Positions 1-11,530 of a stretch of 64,000 nt of DNA are shown one piece after another. Both the position numbers and the translations under genes were made by a program. Under the pieces are notes generated by a model that was not told the origin of the DNA, searched no databases, and worked only from the letters and a program-made list of their open reading frames with translations. Positions within the stretch are counted from its first letter, which is position 1; each line of letters opens with the position of its first letter. Origin of the DNA: an uncultured Bacteroidales bacterium (GTDB lineage Bacteria > Bacteroidota > Bacteroidia > Bacteroidales > Paludibacteraceae); contig CAMHKW010000001.1 in assembly GCA_946185835.1 (NCBI GenBank), positions 1 to 64,000 of the forward strand, given 5' to 3'.

Positions 1-129
1 ACTCGTCTCATGTCAGAGCGTGTCACCTCCGCAACATAAATCATTGTGAGTTATGCGAATCTTGTTGCCTTACGTAGCGACGAGGCTTCGACTCGTCTCA
101 TGTCAGAGAGTGTCACCTCCGCAACATAA
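1..129. repeat. Two-copy 39-bp direct repeat with a hairpin
   Basis: The block ACTCGTCTCATGTCAGAG, followed by a g/c change and GTGTCACCTCCGCAACATAA, is present at 1-39 and again at 91-129, a 90-bp period. Between the copies GACGAG (79-84) and CTCGTC (92-97) can form a small stem. The first copy touches the window edge, so the array may be longer. Bases 130-300 hold no convincing gene or signal. Confidence 0.7.
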
Positions 130-306
130 TTTATTGCTTTACACAGCGCCTGAGTGCGCCTGTTGCATTTGCTGTTGCATGTCGATTTTTTTGCGTTTTA
201 AGCGATTCGGGCAACCTCGGCTGAGGACTATGATTTTTATTTTTTGCGATAAAGGCGTTTTTTATTGTTTCTGCTGCGATATTTCTCAAAAAATGCTTTG
301 AGGTAC

Positions 307-337
307 TTGCACGAGTGAAATAAAATTTGTACCTTTG
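307..337 (+). promoter_or_regulatory. Bacteroidota-type promoter for gyrB
   Basis: The -7 box TACCTTTG is at 330-337 and a -33 TTGC is at 307-310, separated by 19 nt. This is the Bacteroidota primary sigma-factor pattern. The start codon of gyrB lies about 70 nt downstream. Confidence 0.7.
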
Positions 338-387
338 CACGCTATTGTAGCAGTAGCATAATGAGAAAATAAAATAATCTTTATTAG

Positions 388-2391
<2,004 letters not shown>

Positions 2392-2403
2392 CATTAAACT
2401 CCA

Positions 2404-2958
2404 ATGAATATCGCTGTCTATTGTTCTGCCAAAGATACTATCGCCGACTGCTACTTGCAACTCGGCGTTCGGCTCGGGCAATGGCTGGCAGCAAACAACC
2501 ACACTCTGGTCTACGGCGGTGCTACAGGCGGGCTGATGACGATGGTGTCACGCGCGTGTATCGAAGCACAAGGCAAGGTGATAGGCGTGGTGCCGGAGCG
2601 TATACTCAAAGCCGGACGCCGCTCGCCATGGTGCACACAGACCTACGAGGTGAACAACATGAGCGAGCGCAAACAGATGATGCGACAACTATCCGACTGC
2701 TTCGTCTGCCTGCCCGGAAGCTACGGCACTCTCGACGAGATGTTCGACGTGATAGCATCCGGCACCGTGGGAGAACATCGCAAAACGATATATATCATCA
2801 ACTACCAAGGCTTCTATTCGCCGCTCATCGAGCAGGTGGAGAAGATGAAACAAGAGATTTTTATACCACAAGAAGAAATATATAAACCTGTCTTCTTAAA
2901 TTCTTTAGACGAACTCTTTGAGTCGCTCAGTAATTTAGAATTAACAATCAACAAATAA
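2404..2958 (+). CDS. LOG-family (TIGR00730) Rossmann-fold nucleotide hydrolase
   Basis: A 184-residue protein of the lysine decarboxylase-like/LOG family. Characterised members release free base from nucleoside monophosphates (cytokinin riboside 5'-monophosphate phosphoribohydrolase). It shows the phosphate-binding VYGGATGGLM region near residue 40 and LPGSYGTLDEMFD near residue 102. The usual PGGxGTxxE motif is altered to PGSYGTLDE, with Ser for the second Gly, while the catalytic Glu is kept. It starts 12 nt after gyrB and ends 5 nt before the next gene, so cotranscription is likely. The physiological substrate cannot be read from sequence. Confidence 0.85.
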   Translation: MNIAVYCSAKDTIADCYLQLGVRLGQWLAANNHTLVYGGATGGLMTMVSRACIEAQGKVIGVVPERILKAGRRSPWCTQTYEVNNMSERKQMMRQLSDCFVCLPGSYGTLDEMFDVIASGTVGEHRKTIYIINYQGFYSPLIEQVEKMKQEIFIPQEEIYKPVFLNSLDELFESLSNLELTINK

Positions 2959-2963
2959 GTGTT

Positions 2964-4265
2964 ATGAACCTATTCTTTGAGACGCTTAAGCGCACACTGC
3001 AGTCCAGCGAGGATTTCGAAGCACGCATGAATCAGATGCAAACCGACATCCTAAGATACCGTGAGCTGGAAAAGTCGCCGTTAGTGGCAGAGTATTTCGA
3101 ACTTAAGAAAATAGTAGAGTCGGCTTCCTTCCAAGAGAAAAAGAACCGACTGCTTAAGCGTCGATACAAGGATACCGAGGAGGGTCAGAAGACAGCTCGC
3201 TACAATGAGCTTGTCCGCAGTTCCGCTATCCGTCGTTATCGTGAGGCAGCTGCCTCCGCCGAGTTCCAAAGCTTCTTGCGCTTCCGTGAGTCCGAAGACT
3301 ATGGCAAACTGCGCGACCCAAAAGCAGTGAAAGAGTCGAGCGAGCTGAAGCGTTACGCACGTATCGACCGCTCCTCACTCTATCAGAACTACCTGCGCGT
3401 GGCATCGTCGAGCGAACTGAAGCAGTTACTCGCTCTCGAACAAGAACTCGACACCGAGGACTTCCGTCAGCGCGATGCATTCTGGAAAGACCCCAACCGC
3501 TGGCAACATACCGAAGAGGCTCAGCAAGAGCGTCGATACAAAGAACTGTCGAAAAACGAAGACATACAGTTCTTCTGCTCGATGAAAGTGGAGGAGATAG
3601 AGCGTGCTGAGATGTACAAGCCCACTTGGTCGGACGACATGGAGAACCTCAAAAACTGGAAACCCGGCTTCGGATACCAAGCCCCTCTCAAAGACGGCTA
3701 TTCGTTTGCTGACGAGCGTCAGGCATACAACGGTGGCAAGAACACCATCGCCGCGGTCGGACGTCTGGACATAGAGACACGTCTCGAACCGACAACAGCA
3801 CTCGCATGGGACCCAAAGAAAGGATTCGTAGAAAAGACATTCGAATATAGCTCCGATGTGGTTAACACGCGCGAGGCATTCTGCCTTACCGAAGGACTGG
3901 TGATGGCAAAGGTGCGTTCACAAGGCAACGGAGTACATTCGCTTTATCTGTCAACAGGCAAACAGAAACCACTTATAGCACTATATTATTATAACGGCAG
4001 CGTACACAGTGCCGGCATAGTAACCGAAAAGAGCAGCAAGATGGCCCCTATCACCGGTGTGTTGCGCTCGAAATATCATATCTATTCGTTGCGTATCACC
4101 AAGGATGAGATAATATGGTATGTCAACAACCTCGAGTTGCTAAGAATAAAGAATCCGCTTAAAGGCGAGAAACTGTATTTCGTAGCACAGTCGTCGCTGC
4201 CAAAGCACGTAAGAGCCGGTGAGGGTAAACTCAAGATAGCGTGGATTAAAGCTTTTGAGTTCTAA
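2964..4265 (+). CDS. Helical-repeat protein with C-terminal concanavalin-like (GH16-like) domain
   Basis: A 433-residue protein of unknown function, without a signal peptide or membrane segment. Residues about 25-215 are highly charged and hold degenerate repeats with the theme RYxEL...S..I..Y....S.EFQ.FL.F (for example RYRELEKSPLVAEYFEL and RYNELVRSSAIRRYREA), probably helical. Residues about 220-433 resemble a GH16/LamG jelly roll (WSDDMENLKNW, then DIETRLEPTTALAW, then WYVNNLELLRI). The GH16 catalytic ExDxxE motif was not found, so binding rather than hydrolysis is more likely. Its TAA stop shares one base with the kdsA ATG, implying translational coupling. Confidence 0.7.
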   Translation: MNLFFETLKRTLQSSEDFEARMNQMQTDILRYRELEKSPLVAEYFELKKIVESASFQEKKNRLLKRRYKDTEEGQKTARYNELVRSSAIRRYREAAASAEFQSFLRFRESEDYGKLRDPKAVKESSELKRYARIDRSSLYQNYLRVASSSELKQLLALEQELDTEDFRQRDAFWKDPNRWQHTEEAQQERRYKELSKNEDIQFFCSMKVEEIERAEMYKPTWSDDMENLKNWKPGFGYQAPLKDGYSFADERQAYNGGKNTIAAVGRLDIETRLEPTTALAWDPKKGFVEKTFEYSSDVVNTREAFCLTEGLVMAKVRSQGNGVHSLYLSTGKQKPLIALYYYNGSVHSAGIVTEKSSKMAPITGVLRSKYHIYSLRITKDEIIWYVNNLELLRIKNPLKGEKLYFVAQSSLPKHVRAGEGKLKIAWIKAFEF

Positions 4266-5056
4266 TGCCGAAACGTTTTTTTCTCATAGCCGGACCTTGT
4301 GCCATCGAGAGTCGTTCGATGGTGCTCGACACTGCAAGGGAGCTTAAAACGGTTTGCAGCGAACTGCAGATAGAGCTCTATTTCAAGTCTTCGTTCGACA
4401 AAGCTAATCGCACATCTGCTTTGTCGAAGCGAGGGGTTGGCATCGACGAAGGTCTTGACATCTTAGCTCAGGTACGAGAGCAGTTAGGTCTGCCTATCGT
4501 CACCGACGTGCACGAGTCGTGGCAATGCGAGCGTGTGGCGCAGGTGGCGGATGTGTTGCAGATACCGGCATTCCTGAGTAGGCAGACCGACCTGATAATA
4601 GCTGCTGCCAAGACGGGTAAGGTGGTCAATGTCAAGAAAGGACAGTTTATGGCTCCATGGGACATGCAGGGCGTGGTCGACAAGGTCGAGAGCGTCAGAG
4701 GCAGCCGTGAAGGGCTGTGGCTCACCGAGCGAGGCAGTAGCTTCGGATATGGTAACCTCGTGGTCGACATGACTTCGCTCGTTCAGATGAGAGCGATGCA
4801 ATGCCCCGTAGTGTTCGACGCCACACATTCAGTGCAACATCCCTCGTCAGCCAACGGCGTGACAGCCGGCAATAGACAGATGGTACCTTACCTGATGCGA
4901 GCAGCCTTGGCAGTCGGCGTCGACGGACTCTTCCTCGAAGTGCACCCCGACCCCGATAACGCCATCTCCGACGCCGCCAATCAACTCCGACTCGATAGCC
5001 TGCGCTCTGTCCTACAACAAGCGATAGCCATCGACGACGTGGCAAAAAAACTATGA
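4265..5056 (+). CDS. kdsA: 3-deoxy-8-phosphooctulonate (Kdo-8-P) synthase
   Basis: Condenses phosphoenolpyruvate with arabinose-5-phosphate to give Kdo-8-phosphate, a cytosolic step towards the LPS inner core. The 263-residue TIM barrel has the family motifs GPCAIES at the N-terminus, FKSSFDKANRTS, VDKVESVRGS, FGYGNLVVDM, VFDATHSVQ and LFLEVHPDPDNA. Its start overlaps the preceding stop by one base, and kdsD follows after 4 nt. kdsD makes its substrate arabinose-5-P, so two consecutive pathway steps are encoded side by side. Confidence 0.95.
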   Translation: MPKRFFLIAGPCAIESRSMVLDTARELKTVCSELQIELYFKSSFDKANRTSALSKRGVGIDEGLDILAQVREQLGLPIVTDVHESWQCERVAQVADVLQIPAFLSRQTDLIIAAAKTGKVVNVKKGQFMAPWDMQGVVDKVESVRGSREGLWLTERGSSFGYGNLVVDMTSLVQMRAMQCPVVFDATHSVQHPSSANGVTAGNRQMVPYLMRAALAVGVDGLFLEVHPDPDNAISDAANQLRLDSLRSVLQQAIAIDDVAKKL

Positions 5057-5060
5057 CATC

Positions 5061-6020
5061 ATGTATTTCGAACGAGCAAAACAGATATTTAAAGAAGAGA
5101 TAGCAGAGTTTCGGAAGCTGTCGGAACATATCGACGAGAGTTTCGATGCCGTGGTTGACGTCTTGTACAACTGCAAAGGACATGTGGTGGTGATGGGCAT
5201 AGGTAAGAGCGGCATCATAGCGCATAAGTTTGCTTCGTCGCTTGCCTCTACCGGCACCCCCTCTTTCTTCGTCAACGCCGCCGAGGCTGTCCATGGCGAT
5301 TTGGGTATGATAAACTCGTCGGACGTGGCTGTGCTGGTGTCTAATAGCGGTGCCACCTCCGAAGTGCTTAATGTCATCTTGCCGCTTCGCAACATAGGCT
5401 GCGTGGTGGTAGCTCTTACGGGCGACCGACGCTCACAACTGGCTCGCGAGGCTGACTTGGTGCTCTCGGTACATGTCGACCACGAGTCGTGCCCGTTAGG
5501 GTTAGCACCGACGACGTCGACCACGGCTGCACTATTGATGACCGATGCCTTGGTGGTGTGCCTCATGGAACGACGTAAGTTCAATGCCGAGAACTTCGCC
5601 GTATACCACCCCGGTGGAGCATTAGGACGACAACTGCTCGGTCGCATCGTCAACCGCATGACGACCAACGTACCAAAGGTCGCAAAAGACGACTCTTTCA
5701 AGCAGGTGGTGGTAGAGATGAGCGACAAACACCTTGGGATGACCATGGTATACGAAGATGCTACATACAGTAAGTGTGTCGGCATCATCACCGACGGCGA
5801 CCTCCGAAGGGCAGTGCTGCACCACGACGATGCGCTCAGCCTCAATGCCGCGCAGATAATGACGGCAGGCTTCAAAAGCATTCATCAGAAAGCTCTGCTG
5901 TCCGACGCTCTCGCGATAATGGATAAGTACAACATCACAACACTTGCCGTCACCGAGACCAAGACGTCTACCGACATCATCGGCATAATATCCATTCACC
6001 ATATCATCGACTTCAACTGA
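5061..6020 (+). CDS. kdsD: D-arabinose 5-phosphate isomerase (KpsF/GutQ family)
   Basis: Converts ribulose-5-P to arabinose-5-P, the sugar substrate of KdsA. The 319 residues contain an N-terminal SIS domain (MGIGKSGIIAHKFASSLAST near residue 47, LVSNSGATSEV near residue 93, YHPGGALGR near residue 183), then a pair of CBS domains (GIITDGDLRRAV near residue 242 and the C-terminal IIGIISIHHIIDF). The length and order match KdsD. It lies 4 nt behind kdsA and about 40 nt ahead of eno. Confidence 0.94.
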   Translation: MYFERAKQIFKEEIAEFRKLSEHIDESFDAVVDVLYNCKGHVVVMGIGKSGIIAHKFASSLASTGTPSFFVNAAEAVHGDLGMINSSDVAVLVSNSGATSEVLNVILPLRNIGCVVVALTGDRRSQLAREADLVLSVHVDHESCPLGLAPTTSTTAALLMTDALVVCLMERRKFNAENFAVYHPGGALGRQLLGRIVNRMTTNVPKVAKDDSFKQVVVEMSDKHLGMTMVYEDATYSKCVGIITDGDLRRAVLHHDDALSLNAAQIMTAGFKSIHQKALLSDALAIMDKYNITTLAVTETKTSTDIIGIISIHHIIDFN

Positions 6021-6049
6021 CAATAACATATTCTTTATAAACATTATAA

Positions 6050-7369
<1,320 letters not shown>

Positions 7370-7385
7370 TATTGCATACCGCAAT

Positions 7386-7419
7386 AAAAAAAGACTGCCG
7401 CTGAGGCAGTCTTTTTTTT
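7386..7419. terminator. Bidirectional intrinsic terminator after eno
   Basis: A 14-bp stem (7386-7399 with 7405-7418) around the loop GCTGA is flanked by A-run and T-run, so it can end transcripts from both sides. It sits between convergent eno and the M23 peptidase gene. Confidence 0.9.
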
Positions 7420-7474
7420 ATTACAGATATAATTCGGGAGAATATATTATATCTGATTATGTAGTCTTTATCAT

Positions 7475-8533
7475 CTATCTCACTCTCAGCTTCTGTCCGA
7501 TTCTGATTACCGAGTTCGACTTGATTCCGTTCAGACGGCAGATGTTTTTAACCGTTGTCCCATACCGTTTGGCAAGCACCGAGAGGTTGTCGCCTTTCTT
7601 GACGGTGATGTATTTGGCTGCTTTCAAGGCTTTGAGTTCGGCATTATGCGAGTATGTGGTTTTGCGGGTAAGCAGATATACCGATTCCTTTGGCTCGAAG
7701 GTCGTGTAGTTGATGGCTTTCTCGGTGTTGAAGGCGTTGCCTAAGTAGCGCATCTCGAAATGAAGGTGCGGACCGGTAGAGCGACCTGTGTTGCCTCCTA
7801 AACCTATTATCTCGCCGGCTGACACTCTTTCGTTCTTTTCTACTAAAATCTGCGACAAGTGCCCATATACCGTCTCCAAACCATTGCTGTGGCGTATTAC
7901 CACATAGTTGCCGTATCCGCGCGGGTCGTAGTCGCAGATGCGAACCTGCCCGTCGAAAGCGGAACATACCGAGTCGCCTACATGCAAACGTATGTCTGTG
8001 CCGTAGTGGTAACGGGTCTTGCGCATGCCGAAATGTGAGGTTATGGCACCGCGTTTGGGCATCACAAAACCGCTCATGTCGATACTCACCGAGTCGGGCA
8101 TGCTGTCGATGGGCACCTTGTATGGGTTCACCCAGTTGTGAGTCCATGTGTAGCCATACACCGAGTCACAAGGGTGCTCGCCCTCGTCGGTGCCAAGGTC
8201 TTTGAACAAACGTTTGTAGGTGTTAGTCATCTCGTCGGAGGCGACGGTGACATATTTGGGCAGAATACCGGCATTACCAATGACAAACAAAGTGTCGTTG
8301 CGATAAATGAAACGTAGCGAGTCTGTTGAACTGTAACCCGCTGAGGTGTTGTCGGCTGACTCAGCGTCCGAAGCGTTGTATGGGTCGTCTTCCGAGTCGT
8401 TGTTGGGATATTCGTCGTCTGAAGTATAGACGGGTTCGGCATCAGTCAGCATGCTGACTTGAAGAGTGTCGGTCTGTGCCGATGCTATAACAGAGCACGC
8501 AAGCACAATAATGAAGAAAAGCGTTTTTTTCAT
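7475..8533 (-). CDS. Secreted M23-family peptidase with C-terminal LysM
   Basis: A cell-wall endopeptidase-like protein. The chosen ATG at 8533 gives a clean signal peptide (MKKTLFFIIVLACSVIASAQ); an upstream in-frame ATG would put a hydrophilic stretch before it. Residues about 25-85 are an acidic Ser/Asp-rich linker. The M23 domain shows the zinc ligands HYGTD near residue 173 and HLHFEM near residue 254. The last 45 residues form a LysM peptidoglycan-binding motif (VKKGDNLSVLAKRYGTTV, ending IRIGQKLRVR). The key metal ligands are present, so activity is plausible. Expected location is the periplasm or cell envelope. Confidence 0.9.
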   Translation of the reverse strand: MKKTLFFIIVLACSVIASAQTDTLQVSMLTDAEPVYTSDDEYPNNDSEDDPYNASDAESADNTSAGYSSTDSLRFIYRNDTLFVIGNAGILPKYVTVASDEMTNTYKRLFKDLGTDEGEHPCDSVYGYTWTHNWVNPYKVPIDSMPDSVSIDMSGFVMPKRGAITSHFGMRKTRYHYGTDIRLHVGDSVCSAFDGQVRICDYDPRGYGNYVVIRHSNGLETVYGHLSQILVEKNERVSAGEIIGLGGNTGRSTGPHLHFEMRYLGNAFNTEKAINYTTFEPKESVYLLTRKTTYSHNAELKALKAAKYITVKKGDNLSVLAKRYGTTVKNICRLNGIKSNSVIRIGQKLRVR

Positions 8534-8634
8534 AGTTAAGCTGGTTGTTACCCTAAAATGGGTGGTTAAAATTGTTACTTTCAAAAAGGGTGGTTTAGGT
8601 CTATGCCCCTTTGAAAGGAAATGGTTAGTATTAT

Positions 8635-8690
8635 AAGTTCACTTTTATCTTCTCGAAAGTTCACTTTTATACCAAAAGTTCACTTTCGTA
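8635..8690. repeat. Three short direct repeats AAGTTCACTTT
   Basis: AAGTTCACTTT recurs at 8635, 8657 and 8676, with 22- and 19-bp spacing, between the 3' end of ssrA and the start of the M23 peptidase gene. It lies just upstream of that gene and could be an iterated regulator site. Two GGGTGG-containing copies lie between it and the gene (8559 and 8588). Confidence 0.55.
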
Positions 8691-8724
8691 ATCTGCACGT
8701 TTGCAGATAATTGTATTTTGCTTG

Positions 8725-9117
8725 TGGAGCTGGAGGGAGTCGAACCCTCGTCCAAACAAGGAACACCTGCGCTTTCTACATGCTTATCTCCGCCTGCGGT
8801 TTTCGTGATTGAGCAAGACCGGAGCCACCAACTCAACCCTTAGTCGCTATTTCTCACCGTTATGTCGCGACACATATCGGCCATCTTCGATTTGTCTGCA
8901 CCGCCGAGTCCTCTGCCTCGAAGAGACGGCATCGGGGCGATGTCTCGTTTGCCCGCCTTGCAGGCAAATAAGCTAACTTACTATACTTCGGTTAGGCTGC
9001 GAGAGCGTAAGAATTTTCGCCAATTAAATTGTTCATAGCCAAGTTTAACGAGCTTCGCCATGAGTGCTCGGCATGCTTACACAACCATTCTACCTGCTGT
9101 CGAAACCAAACAGCCCC
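8725..9117 (-). ncRNA. ssrA: Transfer-messenger RNA (tmRNA)
   Basis: Rescues stalled ribosomes by trans-translation. The 5' end GGGGCTG (9117 downwards) pairs with the 3' CAGCTCC, followed by an encoded CCA (8725-8727), forming the 7-bp acceptor stem with one G-U pair. The T-arm GGGTTCGACTCCC is intact. The tag frame at 8992-9021 reads GGC GAA AAT TCT TAC GCT CTC GCA GCC TAA, giving GENSYALAA, very close to the known Bacteroidota tag GENNYALAA. Length is about 393 nt. It is transcribed divergently from the riboswitch operon. Confidence 0.96.
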
Positions 9118-9246
9118 GTTACTGATTGCTAAGTAGAAAACTAACTACGAGAAATATCTTTGTGAGTAGTGAACTACCAAAAGTCACAATTAATATATTT
9201 GTCAAAGATAAAAAAACTTGCAAACGACATTTTTGCAAGTGCGCTG

Positions 9247-9277
9247 CAAAGGTAATTATATTTTTTGAGATAACAAA
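9247..9277 (-). promoter_or_regulatory. Promoter for ssrA
   Basis: On the minus strand the -7 box TACCTTTG is at 9254-9247 and a -33 TTTG at 9277-9274, with exactly 19 nt between. It lies about 130 nt upstream of the mature tmRNA 5' end, so a precursor with a trimmed leader is implied. Confidence 0.65.
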
Positions 9278-9279
9278 TT

Positions 9280-9309
9280 TTTGTATGTAAAAAAAATGTT
9301 ATACCTTTG
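9280..9309 (+). promoter_or_regulatory. Promoter for the riboswitch operon
   Basis: The -7 box TACCTTTG is at 9302-9309 and a -33 TTTG at 9280-9283 (18-nt spacer). It is back to back with the ssrA promoter; the two -33 elements are only a few bases apart. Confidence 0.65.
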
Positions 9310-9359
9310 CAGCGATTTTGAAGGGCAACAAAAATAATAGCTCTTCAATAGGTATAAAA

Positions 9360-9539
9360 CTTATGGTGTACAGCCGAGTGTCGCTTGGCTGTCATAATAG
9401 GGAAGCAGGTGTGAGTCCTGCGCTGTCCCGCAGCCGTAAGTCTCTGTAACTCTTGTTGTATGATCTCTATAGTCACTGTTGCCTAAGCGCAGCGGGAAGG
9501 CTACAGCAAGAGGAGACGAGCCGGAAGACCTGCCATAAG
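9360..9539 (+). promoter_or_regulatory. Cobalamin (AdoCbl-type) riboswitch
   Basis: The outer stem is CTTATGG (9360-9366) with CCATAAG (9533-9539). Inside are the conserved GGGAAGCAGGTG, AGTCCTGCGCTGTCCCGC and CAGCCGTAAG segments, then the B12 box GCCGGAAGACCTGCC. ACCTGCC (9528-9534) is complementary to GGCAGGT (9568-9574), which lies five bases before the ATG at 9579. The ribosome-binding region could therefore be masked in one conformation, which would make the control translational; that mechanism is inferred. Confidence 0.95.
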
Positions 9540-9578
9540 CGTGGTTACACTAAGTCCTCGAGGAAAGGGCAGGTGAGT

Positions 9579-10469
9579 ATGGCTTATATTTCTCAAATTA
9601 TCATGTCAGTGTGTACGTACTTTGCGAAGGCAAAGTCTGTTGTTGTGTCTGTCCCGATGTTCTCGGTTCTGTGCTTTGCCGTTTTGTTATGCTCTTGTGG
9701 CAACGAGCCGGAGACGCCACGGAAGACACAGCGTGAAGTGAAGGTCGTTGAGTATAGACCGGCGATGGGACAGTTTGTCAACCTCATGCCCGCTTATGTT
9801 GAGGGGTATACCGAAAACGATATGTGCCGTGAAGCTGAAAAGCTGCTCAATGGCAGTGGGCTCATCACTCTTGGTGGCTTCGGCGGATATGTCACTCTGT
9901 ATTTAGAAGACGGCATTCTCAATGGCGAAGGCTATGACTTCCGCGTGCTGGGCAATGCTTTCTGCCAACAGGGTGAGACCGAATACGGCAGCTCTGAGCC
10001 GGGAGTGGTATGGGTAAGCGAAGACAGCAATGCCAATGCACTGCCTGACGACGAGTGGTATCAGCTTGCAGGATCCGACTACTACCTCGAGACCACGCAG
10101 CACCATTATCGCAAGACCTGGCATAAGTCGGACACCACGCTACTCAACCCGTATCATACGCAGCCCTACTTCCCGCAGTGGCTCAACGACACCGTCATCG
10201 AAGTAGAGGGTACGTTGCTCGCCTCTGCCACCACCGAGAACGCAGGCATGTGGGTGCAGCACATGCGACAATACGGATATGTCGACAACCGACCTAACTC
10301 CGACGTCGAGGGCACTTCGTTCAATCTCGACTGGGCTGTCGACGACAACGGCAAGCATGTCGACCTGTCGAAATGCCATTTCGTGAGGATAGTCACTGCT
10401 GTCGACGAGGTGTATCAGCCTACAGGCGAACTGTCGACAGAGGTGGCATCGCTTGTGGTAATAGAGTAA
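9579..10469 (+). CDS. Cobalamin-riboswitch-controlled lipoprotein
   Basis: A 296-residue probable lipoprotein. A hydrophobic segment ends in LLCSCGNE, with the lipidated Cys near residue 40. The start at 9579 is the first in-frame ATG after the riboswitch; ATG 9603 is an alternative. The mature part has the theme YVTLYLEDG...YDFRVLGNAF and PGVVWVSEDSNANALPDDEWYQLAGSDYY, which resembles Bacteroidota surface lipoproteins, but I cannot name a family with certainty. Control by a B12 riboswitch suggests a role in cobalamin or cobamide capture or use. No BtuB, BtuG or BtuF-like gene is adjacent. Confidence 0.75.
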   Translation: MAYISQIIMSVCTYFAKAKSVVVSVPMFSVLCFAVLLCSCGNEPETPRKTQREVKVVEYRPAMGQFVNLMPAYVEGYTENDMCREAEKLLNGSGLITLGGFGGYVTLYLEDGILNGEGYDFRVLGNAFCQQGETEYGSSEPGVVWVSEDSNANALPDDEWYQLAGSDYYLETTQHHYRKTWHKSDTTLLNPYHTQPYFPQWLNDTVIEVEGTLLASATTENAGMWVQHMRQYGYVDNRPNSDVEGTSFNLDWAVDDNGKHVDLSKCHFVRIVTAVDEVYQPTGELSTEVASLVVIE

Positions 10470-10545
10470 AAACTTAGAGACCGAATAAACTCACAACGTC
10501 AGAAACATAATTTACTACACAATCAATATTTAATCTTACACAACA

Positions 10546-11334
10546 ATGAAAAAAACACTTTATTTTGTTGCCATCGCATCGATGATGCTGTTGGCAAGTT
10601 GCGGAAGCAACAAACCTAAAGAAGTAACCTACACTCTCGACCTCGGGAAGGCTACACCGGCCCTCACCTTCGACCAGCTTGGTCTGTGGAACGGCACTTA
10701 CGATCTGGAAACGAAATCGCTGATATGCCCGCCTTTCAGTTTCCAACACTCTGCTTCTGAGTCGGAGTATATGGGTATGACTTACGTGTTCTATAGCGGC
10801 TTTACTGCTTGCACCAACACCACCGCTGACGCCACTGGTTACGAGAATGTAGCTGCCAAGAAGGCTCTTGCCGGAGAAGGTAAGCCTTATATGGTTGGCT
10901 ATTGGGCAGATACCGAATATGATGGCGTGACTTATCGCACCACCGATATTAAGTTCGACACCATCGCTGCTCCTAAGTATGTATATCTTTGCAACACCGC
11001 TGCTGCTGTCAAGGCTATCAAAGAAGGCGACGACTACTCTACAGCTTTCACCGAGGGCGACTATTTCCTTATAACGATCATGGCTCTTGATGCCGATGGT
11101 AAGATCCTCGATGGTCAGAAAGTGGACTATTATTTAGCTGACTTCCGCGATGGCAAGACCTTCGTCAACGAAGACTGGGAGAAAGTGGACCTCACAGCTC
11201 TGGGAGAGTGCAACGGTATAACTTTCAAGATGGTAACTACCGATGTGGTAAGCTACGATGGTGGCACTACTTACTACGCTAATACTCCTACCTATTTCGG
11301 ACTCGATGGTCTGACCATAGGTATTAAAGAATAA
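10546..11334 (+). CDS. DUF4465-type lipoprotein
   Basis: A 262-residue lipoprotein with signal and lipobox MMLLASCGS (Cys near residue 19). The mature region shows the DUF4465 pattern: YVYLCNTAAA, FTEGDYFLITIMALDADGK, YYLADFRDGKTFVNEDWEKV and TPTYFGLDGLTIGI at the C-terminus. It lies 76 nt behind the previous lipoprotein with no clear promoter between them, so both are probably under the cobalamin riboswitch. DUF4465 proteins are often found in Bacteroidota B12 loci. Whether this one binds cobamides, as BtuG and BtuH do, cannot be read from sequence. Confidence 0.8.
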   Translation: MKKTLYFVAIASMMLLASCGSNKPKEVTYTLDLGKATPALTFDQLGLWNGTYDLETKSLICPPFSFQHSASESEYMGMTYVFYSGFTACTNTTADATGYENVAAKKALAGEGKPYMVGYWADTEYDGVTYRTTDIKFDTIAAPKYVYLCNTAAAVKAIKEGDDYSTAFTEGDYFLITIMALDADGKILDGQKVDYYLADFRDGKTFVNEDWEKVDLTALGECNGITFKMVTTDVVSYDGGTTYYANTPTYFGLDGLTIGIKE

Positions 11335-11339
11335 GCAAT

Positions 11340-11382
11340 AACTTCCTGACTGACATCGTATATTGTGTGGTCTTAGGAAGTT
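11340..11382 (+). terminator. Possible weak hairpin after the DUF4465 gene
   Basis: AACTTCCT (11340-11347) pairs with AGGAAGTT (11375-11382) over a long loop. Only a poor T stretch follows, so it is a weak candidate terminator. Confidence 0.3.
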
Positions 11383-11498
11383 AAAAACGGATTTTTAGTT
11401 GATATATTATTCGCTCTTGTCGGTTGACGTTTGTTAGAGACTATTTGTTTTCTGCCAATTACTTTTTTCTCGTTCAGCAGTCATACCGCAGAGCATCG

Positions 11499-11527
11499 AA
11501 AAGGCGACCATACGGCCGCCTTTTTTT
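11499..11527 (+). terminator. Intrinsic terminator between convergent genes
   Basis: AAAAGGCG (11499-11506) pairs with CGCCTTTT (11517-11524) over a 10-nt loop, followed by more T. It would end the riboswitch operon before the convergent MATE gene. Confidence 0.75.
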
Positions 11528-11530
11528 AGT

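Noticed and set aside
53-301. Short open frames on both strands before gyrB (53-301 and 131-340)
   Set aside because: They cross the direct repeat and the gyrB promoter and resemble no known protein.
4722-5294. Long minus-strand open frames across kdsA, kdsD and eno
   Set aside because: They are antisense to clear conserved genes and have low-complexity, shadow-like composition.
9453-9578. Upstream in-frame extension of the first riboswitch-controlled lipoprotein
   Set aside because: It would translate the folded cobalamin aptamer; the ATG at 9579 follows the riboswitch and gives a lipoprotein signal.
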